NCBI GenBank assembly: GCA_947494195.1 | Contig: CANLUC010000002.1 | Coordinates: forward strand, 496,001-560,000 | Length of the DNA: 64,000 nt | Reading direction: 5' to 3' | Origin: an uncultured Nesterenkonia sp. | GTDB taxonomy: Bacteria > Actinomycetota > Actinomycetes > Actinomycetales > Micrococcaceae | Part shown: one piece after another, positions 16,169-25,221 of the stretch | Layout: each line of letters starts with the position of its first letter | Numbering within the stretch: the first letter of the stretch is position 1 | The notes under the pieces: model-generated | What the model was told of the DNA's origin: nothing | What the model saw: only the letters and a program-made list of their open reading frames with translations | The model's database searches: none | Program-made: the position numbers and the translations under genes

Positions 16169-16960
16169 ATGACCGACGAATATCGCCTCTCCGCCGCAAG
16201 CCTGACCTCCGGCTACGAGGAGCGTCAGGTTCTGGAAGACCTCACCATCACCATCCCCGATGGGTCGTTCACCGTCATCATGGGCCCCAATGCCTGCGGA
16301 AAGTCCACCCTGCTGCGCAGCCTCGCTCGGCTGATCAAACCCACCGGCGGTCAGGTGCTCCTCGATGGGGAGTCCATCTTCAACATGCCCACAAAGGAGC
16401 TCGCCCGCACTGTGGGCCTGCTGCCGCAATCGGCCATCGCTCCCGACGGGATCACGGTGTTTGACCTGGTCTCCCGCGGCCGGCACCCGCATCAGCACAT
16501 GTTCAAGCGCTGGGGCAATCAGGATGAAGCAGCTGTGCGCACAGCGCTGGAGAACACCGCGATGACCCAGCTCGCCAGCCGTGAGGTCGACGCCCTCTCC
16601 GGTGGCCAGCGGCAGCGTGCGTGGATCGCCATGGCATTGGCCCAGGAGACTCCGCTGCTGCTGCTCGACGAGCCGACCACCTACCTGGACATCGCCCATC
16701 AGATCGAGATTCTCGAACTCTGCGCAAGGCTCCAGCACGAGGGGCGCACCCTCGTCGCCGTCCTTCACGACATCAATCAGGTGCTGCGCTATGCCTCACA
16801 TATCGTGGCGATGAAGGACGGTCGCATCGTGGCCGAGGGCACCGCCGAAGAGGTGGGCACCGAAGACACCATCCGAGAGGTCTTCGGCGTGGATTCGCGG
16901 GTCATCGAAGACCCGGAGACCGGCAAGCCGCTGATGATCCCCAAGGCGCCGGTCCGCTGA
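16169..16960 (+). CDS. ABC transporter ATPase, iron-siderophore (FecE/FepC) type
   Basis: A 263-residue ATPase with Walker A GPNACGKSTLL, signature LSGGQRQRAWIA and Walker B LLLLDEPTTYLD. It most resembles ATPases that power FecCD-type siderophore permeases (the stretch PTTYLDIAHQIEILEL is typical). ATG 16169 has AAAGGA upstream; longer in-frame starts would lie inside the HNH gene. No permease is adjacent. The only FecCD permeases in the window are 10 kb downstream and lack an ATPase gene, so this may be their motor; that is inference. Confidence 0.88.
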   Translation: MTDEYRLSAASLTSGYEERQVLEDLTITIPDGSFTVIMGPNACGKSTLLRSLARLIKPTGGQVLLDGESIFNMPTKELARTVGLLPQSAIAPDGITVFDLVSRGRHPHQHMFKRWGNQDEAAVRTALENTAMTQLASREVDALSGGQRQRAWIAMALAQETPLLLLDEPTTYLDIAHQIEILELCARLQHEGRTLVAVLHDINQVLRYASHIVAMKDGRIVAEGTAEEVGTEDTIREVFGVDSRVIEDPETGKPLMIPKAPVR

Positions 16961-16996
16961 GGAGGTGGCTGGTGCCCTGAGGAGGTGGCTGGCGCA
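16957..16996 (+). repeat. 20-bp tandem duplication across the ATPase stop codon
   Basis: Units 16957-16976 and 16977-16996 match except at two positions. The first unit contains the stop codon of the ATPase gene. Confidence 0.9.
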
Positions 16997-17068
16997 CCGA
17001 GCCTTCCACCCTGGGTCTGGACCGTGTGAGACTTCTGCGCATCGAGGAGGAACTCGCAGGAGGTCGCA

Positions 17069-17626
17069 GTGGGAAAGCTCATCTTCTTCATGCTGGTCTC
17101 GGCCGATGGCTACGTCACCGACACGGCTGGTGATTTCCAATGGGGGGAGCCTGATGAGGAAGTCATGGAGTCCATTAATGACCAGACCCGAGACATCGGC
17201 ACCTACCTCTACGGTCGCAAGATCTACGAGCTGATGAGTGTCTGGGAGACGGATCCCTCATTGGTCGAAGATTCTCCCGGGTCAGCAGACTTTGCCAGGA
17301 TCTGGACCGCCGCCGAGAAGATGGTCTATTCGACGACGTTCGCCGAACCCACGACCTCCCGCACCCGGATCGAGCGCGAGTTCAACCCCACCGAAGTCCA
17401 ACGGATCAAAGAGGAGAGCGCCCAGGCCCTGACCATCGAGGGTCCCACTCTTGCTGCCCACGCGCTGCATCACGGCCTCGTGGACGAGGTTCACCTGTTG
17501 GTCTGCCCGCTCATTCTCGGTGGTGGGCTCCGCATGCTGCCGGACCAGAGGATCGCACTCTCATTGTTGGATGAACACCGATTCAGCAATGGAATGGTCC
17601 AGCTGAGCTATGCCGTCAAAAGGTGA
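17069..17626 (+). CDS. Dihydrofolate reductase-like (RibD C-terminal domain) protein
   Basis: A 185-residue protein of the RibD_C/DHFR-like group: N-terminal MGKLIFFMLVSADGYV, then LYGRKIYELM and the C-terminal segment EVHLLVCPLILGGGLRM, which is typical. Such stand-alone proteins are reductases of unknown substrate, not the housekeeping DHFR. The GTG at 17069 has AGGAGG upstream. It converges on the GntR-type gene with a 14-bp gap. Confidence 0.85.
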   Translation: MGKLIFFMLVSADGYVTDTAGDFQWGEPDEEVMESINDQTRDIGTYLYGRKIYELMSVWETDPSLVEDSPGSADFARIWTAAEKMVYSTTFAEPTTSRTRIEREFNPTEVQRIKEESAQALTIEGPTLAAHALHHGLVDEVHLLVCPLILGGGLRMLPDQRIALSLLDEHRFSNGMVQLSYAVKR

Positions 17627-17640
17627 ATCCCGCAGTGCTC

Positions 17641-19164
17641 CTAGCGGCTCAGCCGCGACCAGAGCTCCGCATCGAAGGATTCGGGGGCGAGCGCCGACAT
17701 ATGCCTCACCGCATTGTCCAGTTTGAGCCTCCAGGCTCGGACCGCGCTCTCGGCATCTCCAGCCAGGATCGCCGAGAGGATCCGGCGGTCATCGCTCACG
17801 ATCCGCTCCACCGCTGGGCTGTAGTCCAGCTGCAGCACCGCAATGAACATCCGCACCCGCAGCGTGAGCGCGTGGAAGGCGCGTGCGGACTGACCCAATC
17901 CCGAGGCCTCGGCGAGCTCCTGCTGGAACTGCAGATCCGTGAGGCCGACATCTGACCGCGTGCCCTGGGATGCTGCAGCCTCCACGGCCCCGAGCGCGAG
18001 TCTCGCGGGCAGCAGTCTGTGCCGAGGCTGCACCGTGCACGCTCGCAGGAGCACCATCCCCACATGGAGTCGGGCGGCGTAGAGATCCACCACATCGGCG
18101 CCCGTCACGGCGGGGATGCGGAAGCTGCCCTGGTCGAGGTCAAGGAGGCCGTCATCGACCAGCCGAAGCATCGCGGTGCGCACCATGGCGAGGCGAAGCC
18201 CGAGACGGTCCGCAAGCGTTGCGGGAGACAGCCTGTCGCCGGCACGGAATCCCGAGTTTGTGATCTCTTTGCGCAGCGCGATGGCGATCTGCTCGGTCAC
18301 TGAGAGCTCGACCTGGGAGAACCATGTGTTTCGTGGAGAACGCTCGGGTTCCATCAGTGCTGGGTCACTCGGCTGTTCTGAGTCAGAATTCAGACGAATT
18401 TCTCCAGTTTCCGACGTCCGGCGCCACTGCGCGCCGTGCAGGCCACGCGCCGCACGGCGTGCGAGGAGATCGAGCAGGTCCCCGGGAACCGCGTCCGGGC
18501 CGGGTTCGCATCGAGAGAGCAGGGCGGCCACGTGGTCCAGAAACTGCTCCCAGCTCTGCTCGTGGCGGGGGTCCCACAGCGCCTCGGGTGCCTGAGTCGG
18601 GTCCTGAGAGGTTGGCGAGGATGGCAGGGGAGAGAAGGGCGGCGCGGTGAGGGAGGTGGCCCGCGCGATGGGGGAGGTCTGAACGCCTGGCGCAGTGGGC
18701 GAGGTCGGTGAATTTGACGCTCCCCCCGGGGGAAGTGCCTCCCGCGGCGCCTTGGCCTCCCGCACCACCCATGCTCCCGCCTCGGAGACGCGCAGCGCCG
18801 CCATCAGGGCGGTGGTTCTGCGCTCCGTGTCGGTCCTGCGGGTCGCCAACGGGTCTGGCTCGAGCGCCGGAGCCGCAGAGGCCGGTTCGAACCGCACCAG
18901 GATCTGGGGGAAGCGGACGCTCACCTCTGCCAGCACAACAGGTTCAGCACTGCCAGCCGCCTCCGGGTCGTGCGGGGCAGCGGCTCGGCGCAGTCGTCTG
19001 AACGAACGGCTGACCAGCGACTGACTCAGTCCGGTCAGCTCGGCCACCCGGCGCGTGGAGAAGTCCGGGGTGCTCACTCGAGCCCCGGCGGTGGCCAGCA
19101 CGCTCGCCACGATGTCGTCAGCCGTCTCCTGGACGCGGGGGCGTCCTCGGACGGGAGTGGTCAT
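17641..19164 (-). CDS. Two-HTH regulator: N-terminal HTH plus GntR/FCD (FadR-type) module
   Basis: A 507-residue predicted repressor. Residues 15-65 contain a helix-turn-helix (FSTRRVAELTGLSQSLVSRSF). A Pro/Ser/Thr-rich linker of more than 150 residues follows. From about residue 275 there is a GntR winged helix (VTEQIAIALRKEITNSGFR, DRLSPATLADRLGL) joined to a helical FCD ligand domain (VVDLYAARLHVGMVLL, RMFIAVLQLDYSPAVERI). FadR-type GntR proteins are normally 220-250 residues with one HTH, so this is about twice the usual size. The ATG at 19164 is chosen; a TTG at 19194 is possible. It is divergent from putA, so control of proline catabolism is a reasonable inference. Confidence 0.8.
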   Translation of the reverse strand: MTTPVRGRPRVQETADDIVASVLATAGARVSTPDFSTRRVAELTGLSQSLVSRSFRRLRRAAAPHDPEAAGSAEPVVLAEVSVRFPQILVRFEPASAAPALEPDPLATRRTDTERRTTALMAALRVSEAGAWVVREAKAPREALPPGGASNSPTSPTAPGVQTSPIARATSLTAPPFSPLPSSPTSQDPTQAPEALWDPRHEQSWEQFLDHVAALLSRCEPGPDAVPGDLLDLLARRAARGLHGAQWRRTSETGEIRLNSDSEQPSDPALMEPERSPRNTWFSQVELSVTEQIAIALRKEITNSGFRAGDRLSPATLADRLGLRLAMVRTAMLRLVDDGLLDLDQGSFRIPAVTGADVVDLYAARLHVGMVLLRACTVQPRHRLLPARLALGAVEAAASQGTRSDVGLTDLQFQQELAEASGLGQSARAFHALTLRVRMFIAVLQLDYSPAVERIVSDDRRILSAILAGDAESAVRAWRLKLDNAVRHMSALAPESFDAELWSRLSR

Positions 19165-19185
19165 GCCTATCATCATCGCCGATTT

Positions 19186-19259
19186 CTGACTCAAGTGGTA
19201 CCGAGAATCTCTTCTGAACCGTGCCAGCGCCTTGTGCCACAGCCCACACTTGAAGTCAG
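19186..19259. promoter_or_regulatory. Spaced inverted repeat in the regulator/putA divergent region
   Basis: CTGACTCAAGTG (19186-19197) and CACTTGAAGTCAG (19247-19259) are inverted copies differing by one inserted base. They lie about 61 bp apart centre to centre between the divergent starts. They are candidate operators for the adjacent two-HTH regulator. Confidence 0.4.
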
Positions 19260-19313
19260 CAGATTGAGCTACCCGAGAGCTGCAGTCGCAGCACCGCGTG
19301 AATTGAGGCCCCG

Positions 19314-22300
19314 ATGTCCACTGTGCACACCACCGAGCTCACCGAGATCGCCGAGGCGGCCATCAGCAAGGTGACCCGCTGGCTGCAGCCCAGCCCAGCC
19401 AAGGAAGCGGGCTCGACCAAGCCGAGCAAGAATCACGCCGCGGCTGACAAGTCTGCCCAACGACTCTCCGCCGTGCTGTCCCACCCCAACGGTCTGGACT
19501 TCACCGTCGGCTTCGTCGACCGGGTCATCCGCACAGAGGACACCAAGGCCGCCGCCTCGGCGCTGGCTGAACTCGGAGAACTGGCTCCCGATACGCTCTC
19601 GGCGCTGGACCGGGCGCAGATTCGCACCGGCAGCGCGCTGGCGAAGGTGCTTCCCGACGTCGTCGTGCCTGCGGCGCGGGCTCGCATGCGGTCGATGGTC
19701 GGACACATGGTCGTCGACGCGCGGGACAAGCCCTTCGGCAAGGCCGTCGCCACCATCAAGCAGGATGGTCACCGGCTGAACATCAATCTGCTCGGCGAGG
19801 CCGTGCTCGGGGAGGTCGAGGCGGACAAGCACCTGCAGGACACCGTGGAGCTGCTGCGCCGCGACGACGTCGACTACGTCTCGATCAAGGTCTCCTCCAT
19901 CGCCTCACAGATCTCGATGTGGGGCTTCCAGCAGACCGTCGACTATGTGGTCGAGCGGCTGATCCCGATGTACCAGGAGGCCGCGAAGGCCCCCGAGGGG
20001 TCCAAGTTCATCAACCTGGACATGGAGGAGTACCGCGATCTGAACCTGACCATCGCGGTCTTCAAGACCCTGCTCTCCCGTCCCGAGCTGCAGCACTACG
20101 AAGGCGGCATCGTGCTGCAGGCGTATCTGCCGGATGCGCTGGGAGCAGTCCAGGAGCTGGCCGAGTTCGCCAACGCCCGGGTCGCCTCCGGGGGAGCCGG
20201 GATCAAGATCCGGCTCGTCAAGGGCGCGAACCTCGCGGTGGAGAAGGTCCACGCCGAGATCGCCGGCTGGCCGCAGGTCACCTGTGACTCCAAGGAGGCC
20301 ACTGACGCGAACTACAAGCTCGTCCTGCACTGGCTGCTGACCAGCGAGAACATGTCCGGCGTGCGCATCGGCGTGGCCGGGCACAACCTCTTCGACATCG
20401 CCTTCGCCCACCTGCTCGGCGCCCAGCGCGGCGTCACCGGGCAGATGGAGTTCGAGATGCTCCAGGGCATGGCCACGGAACAGGCAGAGGCGGTGAGCGC
20501 CGACGTCGGCCAGCTCCTGCTCTACGTCCCGGCCGTGCGCCCGGCTGAGTTCGACGTCGCGATCTCCTACCTGGTCCGCCGGCTGGAGGAGAACGCCGCG
20601 AGCGAGAACTTCATGTCCGGCATCTTCGAGCTCGAGGTCGACGCCCAGGGCCGTGGCAGCGAGGTCTTCGAGCGCGAGGCCAAGCGCTTCAAGGAGTCCC
20701 TCCAGCTGCTCGAAGAGATCCTGGACACGAACGGGCATGCCGCACCGAGTCCTGCCCATACCCAGGACCGCACCGCCGAGACCCTGCCGACTCAGGGGCG
20801 GGAGCACGCCGCGCTGCCGGACTTCGTCAACGAGCCCGACACCGACCCTGCTCTGCCGGCGAACCAGCGCTGGGCCGCCGAGGCGCTCGCGCGGGCAGGG
20901 GAGACCGGATGGTTGGAGAAGCAGTCGTTGCCGGAGAAGATCAGCGGCGACCGCATCGACGAGCTCGTCGCCCAGGCCCGCACGGCCGGCGAGCAGTGGG
21001 CGGCACGCCCCGCCGTCGAACGTGCTCGCATCCTCTACCGGGCTGCCGACATCCTCGCTTCGCGCCGCGGTCACCTGGTCTCCATCGCCGCCGCCGAGGT
21101 CGGCAAATCGGTCGCCCAGACCGACCCAGAGATCTCCGAGGCCATCGACTTCGCCCGCTACTACGCGCACAGTGCGCTGGAGATCGAGAAGGTCGAACAT
21201 GCCACCTTCATCCCCGATCGGCTCGTGCTGATCACCCCGCCGTGGAACTTCCCGCTGGCCATCCCGGCCGGCGGCACCTTCGCGGCGCTCGCGGCCGGCG
21301 CCGCGGTGATCCACAAGCCCTCGAACCACACCCCGCACTGTTCCATGGCGATCCTCGAGGCGCTCTGGGAGGCCGGTGTGCCCCGCGAGGTGCTCCACGG
21401 CGTCTACCCCTTCGAGGGTGAGGACGGCAAGCGTCTGGTCTCCCACGACGGCGTGGATCGGGTGATCCTCACCGGCGCCTCCGAGACCGCCGCGATGTTC
21501 CGCTCCTGGAAGCCGCAGCTGCAGATCAACGCGGAGACCTCGGGGAAGAACTCCCTGGTCATCACCCCCTCCGCCGACCGCGATCTGGCGGTGGCCGATC
21601 TGGTGACCTCCGCCTTCGGGCACGCCGGACAGAAGTGCTCGGCCGCCTCGCTGGGCATCCTGGTCGGCAGCGTCTACGACTCCGAGCGGTTCCGCCGCCA
21701 GCTCGTGGACGCCGCCTCCTCGATGGTCGTGGACTGGCCCAGCAACCTCTCCGCCACGGTCGGACCGCTGACCGAGGACCCCAGCGAGAAGCTCCAGCGC
21801 GCGCTGACCTCGCTCGAGCCCGGTGAGTCCTGGCTGCTGGAGCCCAAGCAGCTCGATGACACCGGGCTGCTCTGGTCACCGGGCATCAAGGACGGCGTGA
21901 AGCCCGGGTCCTTCTTCCACCTGACCGAGGTCTTCGGACCCGTGCTGGGTCTGATGAACGCCACGGACCTCGATGAGGCCATCGCGCTGCAGAACCAGGT
22001 CGACTTCGGTCTCACCGGCGGCATCCACTCGCTGGAACCCGCTGAGGTGAGCGAATGGCTCAGCCGCGTGCAGGTCGGCAACGCCTATGTGAACCGCGGG
22101 ATCACCGGCGCCATCGTGCAGCGCCAGTCCTTCGGCGGCTGGAAGCAGTCCTCGGTGGGCCTCGGCTCCAAGGCCGGCGGCCCCAACTATGTGATGCTCT
22201 TCGGCCGCTGGGAGGACGACGACGCCGGGAGTGCCGGTTCGGCCAGCAGCGGTTCGTCAGGCGCAGCGCTGGCTCCCGAGGTGAGGTCCCTGCTGGACCT

Positions 22301-22907
22301 GGCGGTCAGCAGCGGGGTGGTCTCCGGGGCCGACCGGGCCTGGCTCGCCGCCGCCGCAGCCGATGACCAGCACTGGTGGACCGAGGAGTTCGGTCAGCCC
22401 AAGGACCACACCGGACTGGACAGCGAGGCGAACATCTTCCGTTACCTGGGTGAGGACGTGCTGCTGCGCGTGGGAGTCGACGCCTCGGCCGCGCAGGTGC
22501 TGCGCGTCCTGCTCGCCGCACAGCGGGCCGGTGCCTCCGTGGAGATCTCGGCGGAGCCGGGGCTTCCGGGCAAGACAGCCAAGGCCGTGGAGCTGGGTCG
22601 GCGCGTCATGGACCTGCGGGTCCAGGAGGAGTCTGCGCGCAGATTCTCCACCGAGCTTGCCGACGGTGCGCATGATCGGGGAGTCGGGGTACGAGTCCGC
22701 ATGGTCGGGACGCTGGACCTCAAGCTCCAGCAGCAGCTGGCGGAGCGTCCGGAGGTTGCGCTGCTCGCCGACGAGGTGACGGCATCCGGCCGGGTCGAGC
22801 TGCGCTACTGGGTCAAGGAGCAGGCAGTGTCGATGACGCTGCACCGCTTCGGCAACCCGGCACGTGACTTCCACCGGCTCGCGCAGGAGCTGGTGCAGGC
22901 GCGCTGA
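19314..22907 (+). CDS. putA: Bifunctional proline dehydrogenase / L-glutamate-gamma-semialdehyde dehydrogenase
   Basis: A 1197-residue fused enzyme that oxidises proline to glutamate. The FAD-binding proline dehydrogenase barrel covers roughly residues 90-470 (DDVDYVSIKVSSI, IKIRLVKGANLAVEK, VRIGVAGHNLFDIAF). The aldehyde dehydrogenase part covers about 540-980, with VLITPPWNFPLAIPAGG, ETSGKNSLV and the catalytic Cys775 in GHAGQKCSAASLG. A C-terminal region of about 200 residues follows. There is no N-terminal ribbon-helix-helix, so unlike E. coli PutA it does not repress itself. The divergent two-HTH gene is the likely regulator. Confidence 0.95.
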   Translation: MSTVHTTELTEIAEAAISKVTRWLQPSPAKEAGSTKPSKNHAAADKSAQRLSAVLSHPNGLDFTVGFVDRVIRTEDTKAAASALAELGELAPDTLSALDRAQIRTGSALAKVLPDVVVPAARARMRSMVGHMVVDARDKPFGKAVATIKQDGHRLNINLLGEAVLGEVEADKHLQDTVELLRRDDVDYVSIKVSSIASQISMWGFQQTVDYVVERLIPMYQEAAKAPEGSKFINLDMEEYRDLNLTIAVFKTLLSRPELQHYEGGIVLQAYLPDALGAVQELAEFANARVASGGAGIKIRLVKGANLAVEKVHAEIAGWPQVTCDSKEATDANYKLVLHWLLTSENMSGVRIGVAGHNLFDIAFAHLLGAQRGVTGQMEFEMLQGMATEQAEAVSADVGQLLLYVPAVRPAEFDVAISYLVRRLEENAASENFMSGIFELEVDAQGRGSEVFEREAKRFKESLQLLEEILDTNGHAAPSPAHTQDRTAETLPTQGREHAALPDFVNEPDTDPALPANQRWAAEALARAGETGWLEKQSLPEKISGDRIDELVAQARTAGEQWAARPAVERARILYRAADILASRRGHLVSIAAAEVGKSVAQTDPEISEAIDFARYYAHSALEIEKVEHATFIPDRLVLITPPWNFPLAIPAGGTFAALAAGAAVIHKPSNHTPHCSMAILEALWEAGVPREVLHGVYPFEGEDGKRLVSHDGVDRVILTGASETAAMFRSWKPQLQINAETSGKNSLVITPSADRDLAVADLVTSAFGHAGQKCSAASLGILVGSVYDSERFRRQLVDAASSMVVDWPSNLSATVGPLTEDPSEKLQRALTSLEPGESWLLEPKQLDDTGLLWSPGIKDGVKPGSFFHLTEVFGPVLGLMNATDLDEAIALQNQVDFGLTGGIHSLEPAEVSEWLSRVQVGNAYVNRGITGAIVQRQSFGGWKQSSVGLGSKAGGPNYVMLFGRWEDDDAGSAGSASSGSSGAALAPEVRSLLDLAVSSGVVSGADRAWLAAAAADDQHWWTEEFGQPKDHTGLDSEANIFRYLGEDVLLRVGVDASAAQVLRVLLAAQRAGASVEISAEPGLPGKTAKAVELGRRVMDLRVQEESARRFSTELADGAHDRGVGVRVRMVGTLDLKLQQQLAERPEVALLADEVTASGRVELRYWVKEQAVSMTLHRFGNPARDFHRLAQELVQAR

Positions 22908-22976
22908 TCAGGCGCGTGTCGGACCGCAGCGTGCTGGCCAGGCGCGGGTCAGGCCAGCGTCATGGCCGGTCAGGCC
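22908..22976. other. Short convergent spacer with degenerate repeats
   Basis: The gap between putA and the convergent carboxypeptidase contains several CAGGCGCG- and GTCAGGCC-like repeats, continuing one in the last codons of putA. No terminator with a T-run is seen. Confidence 0.4.
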
Positions 22977-24485
22977 TCAGCGGGCTGGTTGCTCACCGAC
23001 GCATCGAGGTTCTGGCGCCGACGCAGCGAGGTTCTGGCGCCGGCGCAGCGTATGCGCCGCCAGCGCCAGGACCGCGCCGTATTGCAGGCCGGCGGCATCC
23101 TTGATCGGAATGACCTGCAGCTCGGCTTCCTCGTTGCGCGCCTCCTCGAGCCAGCGCGCGTAGACCGGCTCAAGCTCGGTGACGAGGGGCGTGACAGACG
23201 CGGCTGAACCAGGCGCCATGCCCGGTGACGCGTCCGACTGTTCCTGCGCCGCGTCGCGGAGCGCACGGAGGAACATCCCGCCGAAGCGCAGCCGGAGCAT
23301 GTGCAAGATTCCCCGAACCCCGTGCACCTCGGCCACCGTGGCGAGGCGCTGTGACGCCTCCTCGCCGGCGCGGGCGCGCTGAGACCGAGCAGCCTGGGCG
23401 AGCAGCGGCAGGAAGGCGCGGCTGGCGCGCAGCAGCGGCGGCTCCGCGGACTCCCGCGGCCGCGGCAGCGCATCGAAGCGTCGCAGCAGGTCCATGAGGA
23501 GCTCTCCCGCGGCCGCGAGCTCCTGCGCCTGGTCCTGAAGCAGCCAGGCGTAGCTGCGCGGCGTGGGGGTGACGTCGTCGGCACCGGGATGCTTCCACAG
23601 CGGCATCTCGGCCACCATCGAGATCGTGCCGTAGGTCCTGGCGTATCCGGTGGAGGATTCACCGGCCGAACCCTCCGGGAAAGGATCGAGACCCAGGGCC
23701 TCCATCCAGTCATAGGCCTCCTCCAGCGTTCCCATGGCGAAGATGCCCGGCGCCAGCACCTCGAAATGCGCCCCCTCGGGCTCTCCTCGGTGCAGCGGGA
23801 CCCCGAGTGCCCGCGGAAGTTCGCCGAGCAGCTGGTGCAGCGGCTGCATCGCGTCCGAGAGGTAGTAGTACGCCCCACCCGCCTCGGCGTTGTGCAGCGG
23901 CATGTAGAAGTCGGGTCGGCTCAGATCGATGGCGCGCTGCAGTGCCTGGGTCTCCGGCAGCATCGCATCGAAATGCGCGCGCTTGTATCTGAAGGGAAAC
24001 GTCCACTCCACCTGTTCCGGTCCGGCTGGTCGATAGAAGTGCTGGAAGTACCGAGTCCGCTCACCCGGGCTGTGGAACCAGCCCTCGTTGAGTCGCATGG
24101 AATCGGGATCCGCGCAGGGCAGGAAGTGCCAGCTGGTGCCCAGTCGGGCGCGCAGGTCCGGATCGCCGAGCAGCTCGCGGACCAGGTGCAGCATCGTCCA
24201 GGAGCCGATCGGCTCATTCGGGTGCACACCCCCGGCGAGCAGTCCGCTCAGCTCCGCGGTCGGCCCGCCGTGCACGGTGTAGAGCAGGATCGGGTCGCCC
24301 GCGCGCGAATGACCGAGCTGTCGGACGCTCATCACCTCCGGATGCGCTGCCTCCAGCTCGGCGAAGGTCTGATTCAGCTCATCGACGCTCGGATAGTGGT
24401 GGGCCTCCGGCAGTCCCGCCGCCCGATCCAGGATCTCCTCGCGGCGCAGCGGTGCCGGGGCGGCGGTGATCCCGCGGGAGTGCAT
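22977..24485 (-). CDS. M14 family zinc carboxypeptidase
   Basis: A 502-residue peptidase. The zinc ligands HxxE are in GGVHPNEPIG (His88, Glu91) and the third ligand is in YMPLHNAEAGG. A Glu in VAEMPLW may be the catalytic base. No signal peptide is evident, so it is probably cytoplasmic. Residues beyond about 330 form a helical tail of unknown function. The last 20 residues are encoded across a 22-bp tandem duplication, which is not a multiple of three and changes the C-terminus. Substrate unknown. Confidence 0.82.
   Translation of the reverse strand: MHSRGITAAPAPLRREEILDRAAGLPEAHHYPSVDELNQTFAELEAAHPEVMSVRQLGHSRAGDPILLYTVHGGPTAELSGLLAGGVHPNEPIGSWTMLHLVRELLGDPDLRARLGTSWHFLPCADPDSMRLNEGWFHSPGERTRYFQHFYRPAGPEQVEWTFPFRYKRAHFDAMLPETQALQRAIDLSRPDFYMPLHNAEAGGAYYYLSDAMQPLHQLLGELPRALGVPLHRGEPEGAHFEVLAPGIFAMGTLEEAYDWMEALGLDPFPEGSAGESSTGYARTYGTISMVAEMPLWKHPGADDVTPTPRSYAWLLQDQAQELAAAGELLMDLLRRFDALPRPRESAEPPLLRASRAFLPLLAQAARSQRARAGEEASQRLATVAEVHGVRGILHMLRLRFGGMFLRALRDAAQEQSDASPGMAPGSAASVTPLVTELEPVYARWLEEARNEEAELQVIPIKDAAGLQYGAVLALAAHTLRRRQNLAASAPEPRCVGEQPAR
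23005..23048 (-). repeat. 22-bp tandem duplication at the carboxypeptidase 3' end
   Basis: Units 23005-23026 and 23027-23048 differ at one base. Both encode an RRRQNL-type start in one frame. Without the second unit the protein would end in the alternative frame (RRRQNLDASVSNQPAEA); with it, it ends RRRQNLAASAPEPRCVGEQ followed by three more residues. Confidence 0.9.
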
Positions 24486-24540
24486 CGTCGTGGATCCTTA
24501 GAAATTGGAGGCGGTCGAGGCAGCTCCCTATCCTAGTGGG

Positions 24541-25221
24541 ATGCGCCATAACCCTGATTACGCCCTCGAGGACCTTGCGGGCATCAAGGAGCTCATCAGG
24601 GCGCACCCGTGGTGCACCTTCGTGGCGAACACCCCGGCCGGGCTCATCGCCTCCCACTACCCGGTGATGCTCGAAGAGAACGACGACGATGAGCTCGTCC
24701 TGCTCAGCCACGTGGGCCGGCCGGACGAGGTCAAGCTCGGGCTGGGCGGCGACGGCGATTCGGGCGAGTCTGGCGAGCTGCTGGCCATCATCCAAGGGCC
24801 TCACGGCTACATCTCCTCGAGCTGGTACGGCTACCGGCCCAACGTGCCCACCTGGAACTTCGCCACGGCGCACCTCTATGGCGTGCCGGAGGTGCTCTCG
24901 GACGCGGAGAATCTCGCGGTGCTGCACCGGCTGGCGGAACATTTCGAGTCGCCGCTGCCTGACCCGCACCTGCTCGACGCCACCGAGGAGAACAGCGAAT
25001 ACGCTCAGCGGATCGTGCGCGGGACGGTCGGATTCCGCATGCGGATCACCCGCATCGAGGCCAAGGAGAAGATGAACCAGGACAAGCCCGCCGAGTCGGT
25101 GCTCACCATCATCGAGCAGCTGCGTGCACCGGGGCCGTACTCCAGCCCGGCGCTCGCCGACCGGATGGAACGTGTCAACGCCGAGAAGCTGAACACCGAC
25201 ACGCTCGAGGGCCCCGCATGA
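24541..25221 (+). CDS. PaiB-like FMN-binding negative regulator family protein
   Basis: A 226-residue flavin-binding split-barrel protein of the PaiB family (PF04299-type). Typical segments are WCTFVANTPAGLIASHYPV, IIQGPHGYISSSWY and VPTWNFATAHLYG, then RGTVGFRMRITRIEAKEKMNQ. PaiB of Bacillus was described as a negative regulator of protease production and sporulation, but most homologues are uncharacterised. ATG 24541 is preferred to 24505 because family members begin a few residues before the first helix. Its stop overlaps the next start by 4 bp. Confidence 0.85.
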   Translation: MRHNPDYALEDLAGIKELIRAHPWCTFVANTPAGLIASHYPVMLEENDDDELVLLSHVGRPDEVKLGLGGDGDSGESGELLAIIQGPHGYISSSWYGYRPNVPTWNFATAHLYGVPEVLSDAENLAVLHRLAEHFESPLPDPHLLDATEENSEYAQRIVRGTVGFRMRITRIEAKEKMNQDKPAESVLTIIEQLRAPGPYSSPALADRMERVNAEKLNTDTLEGPA

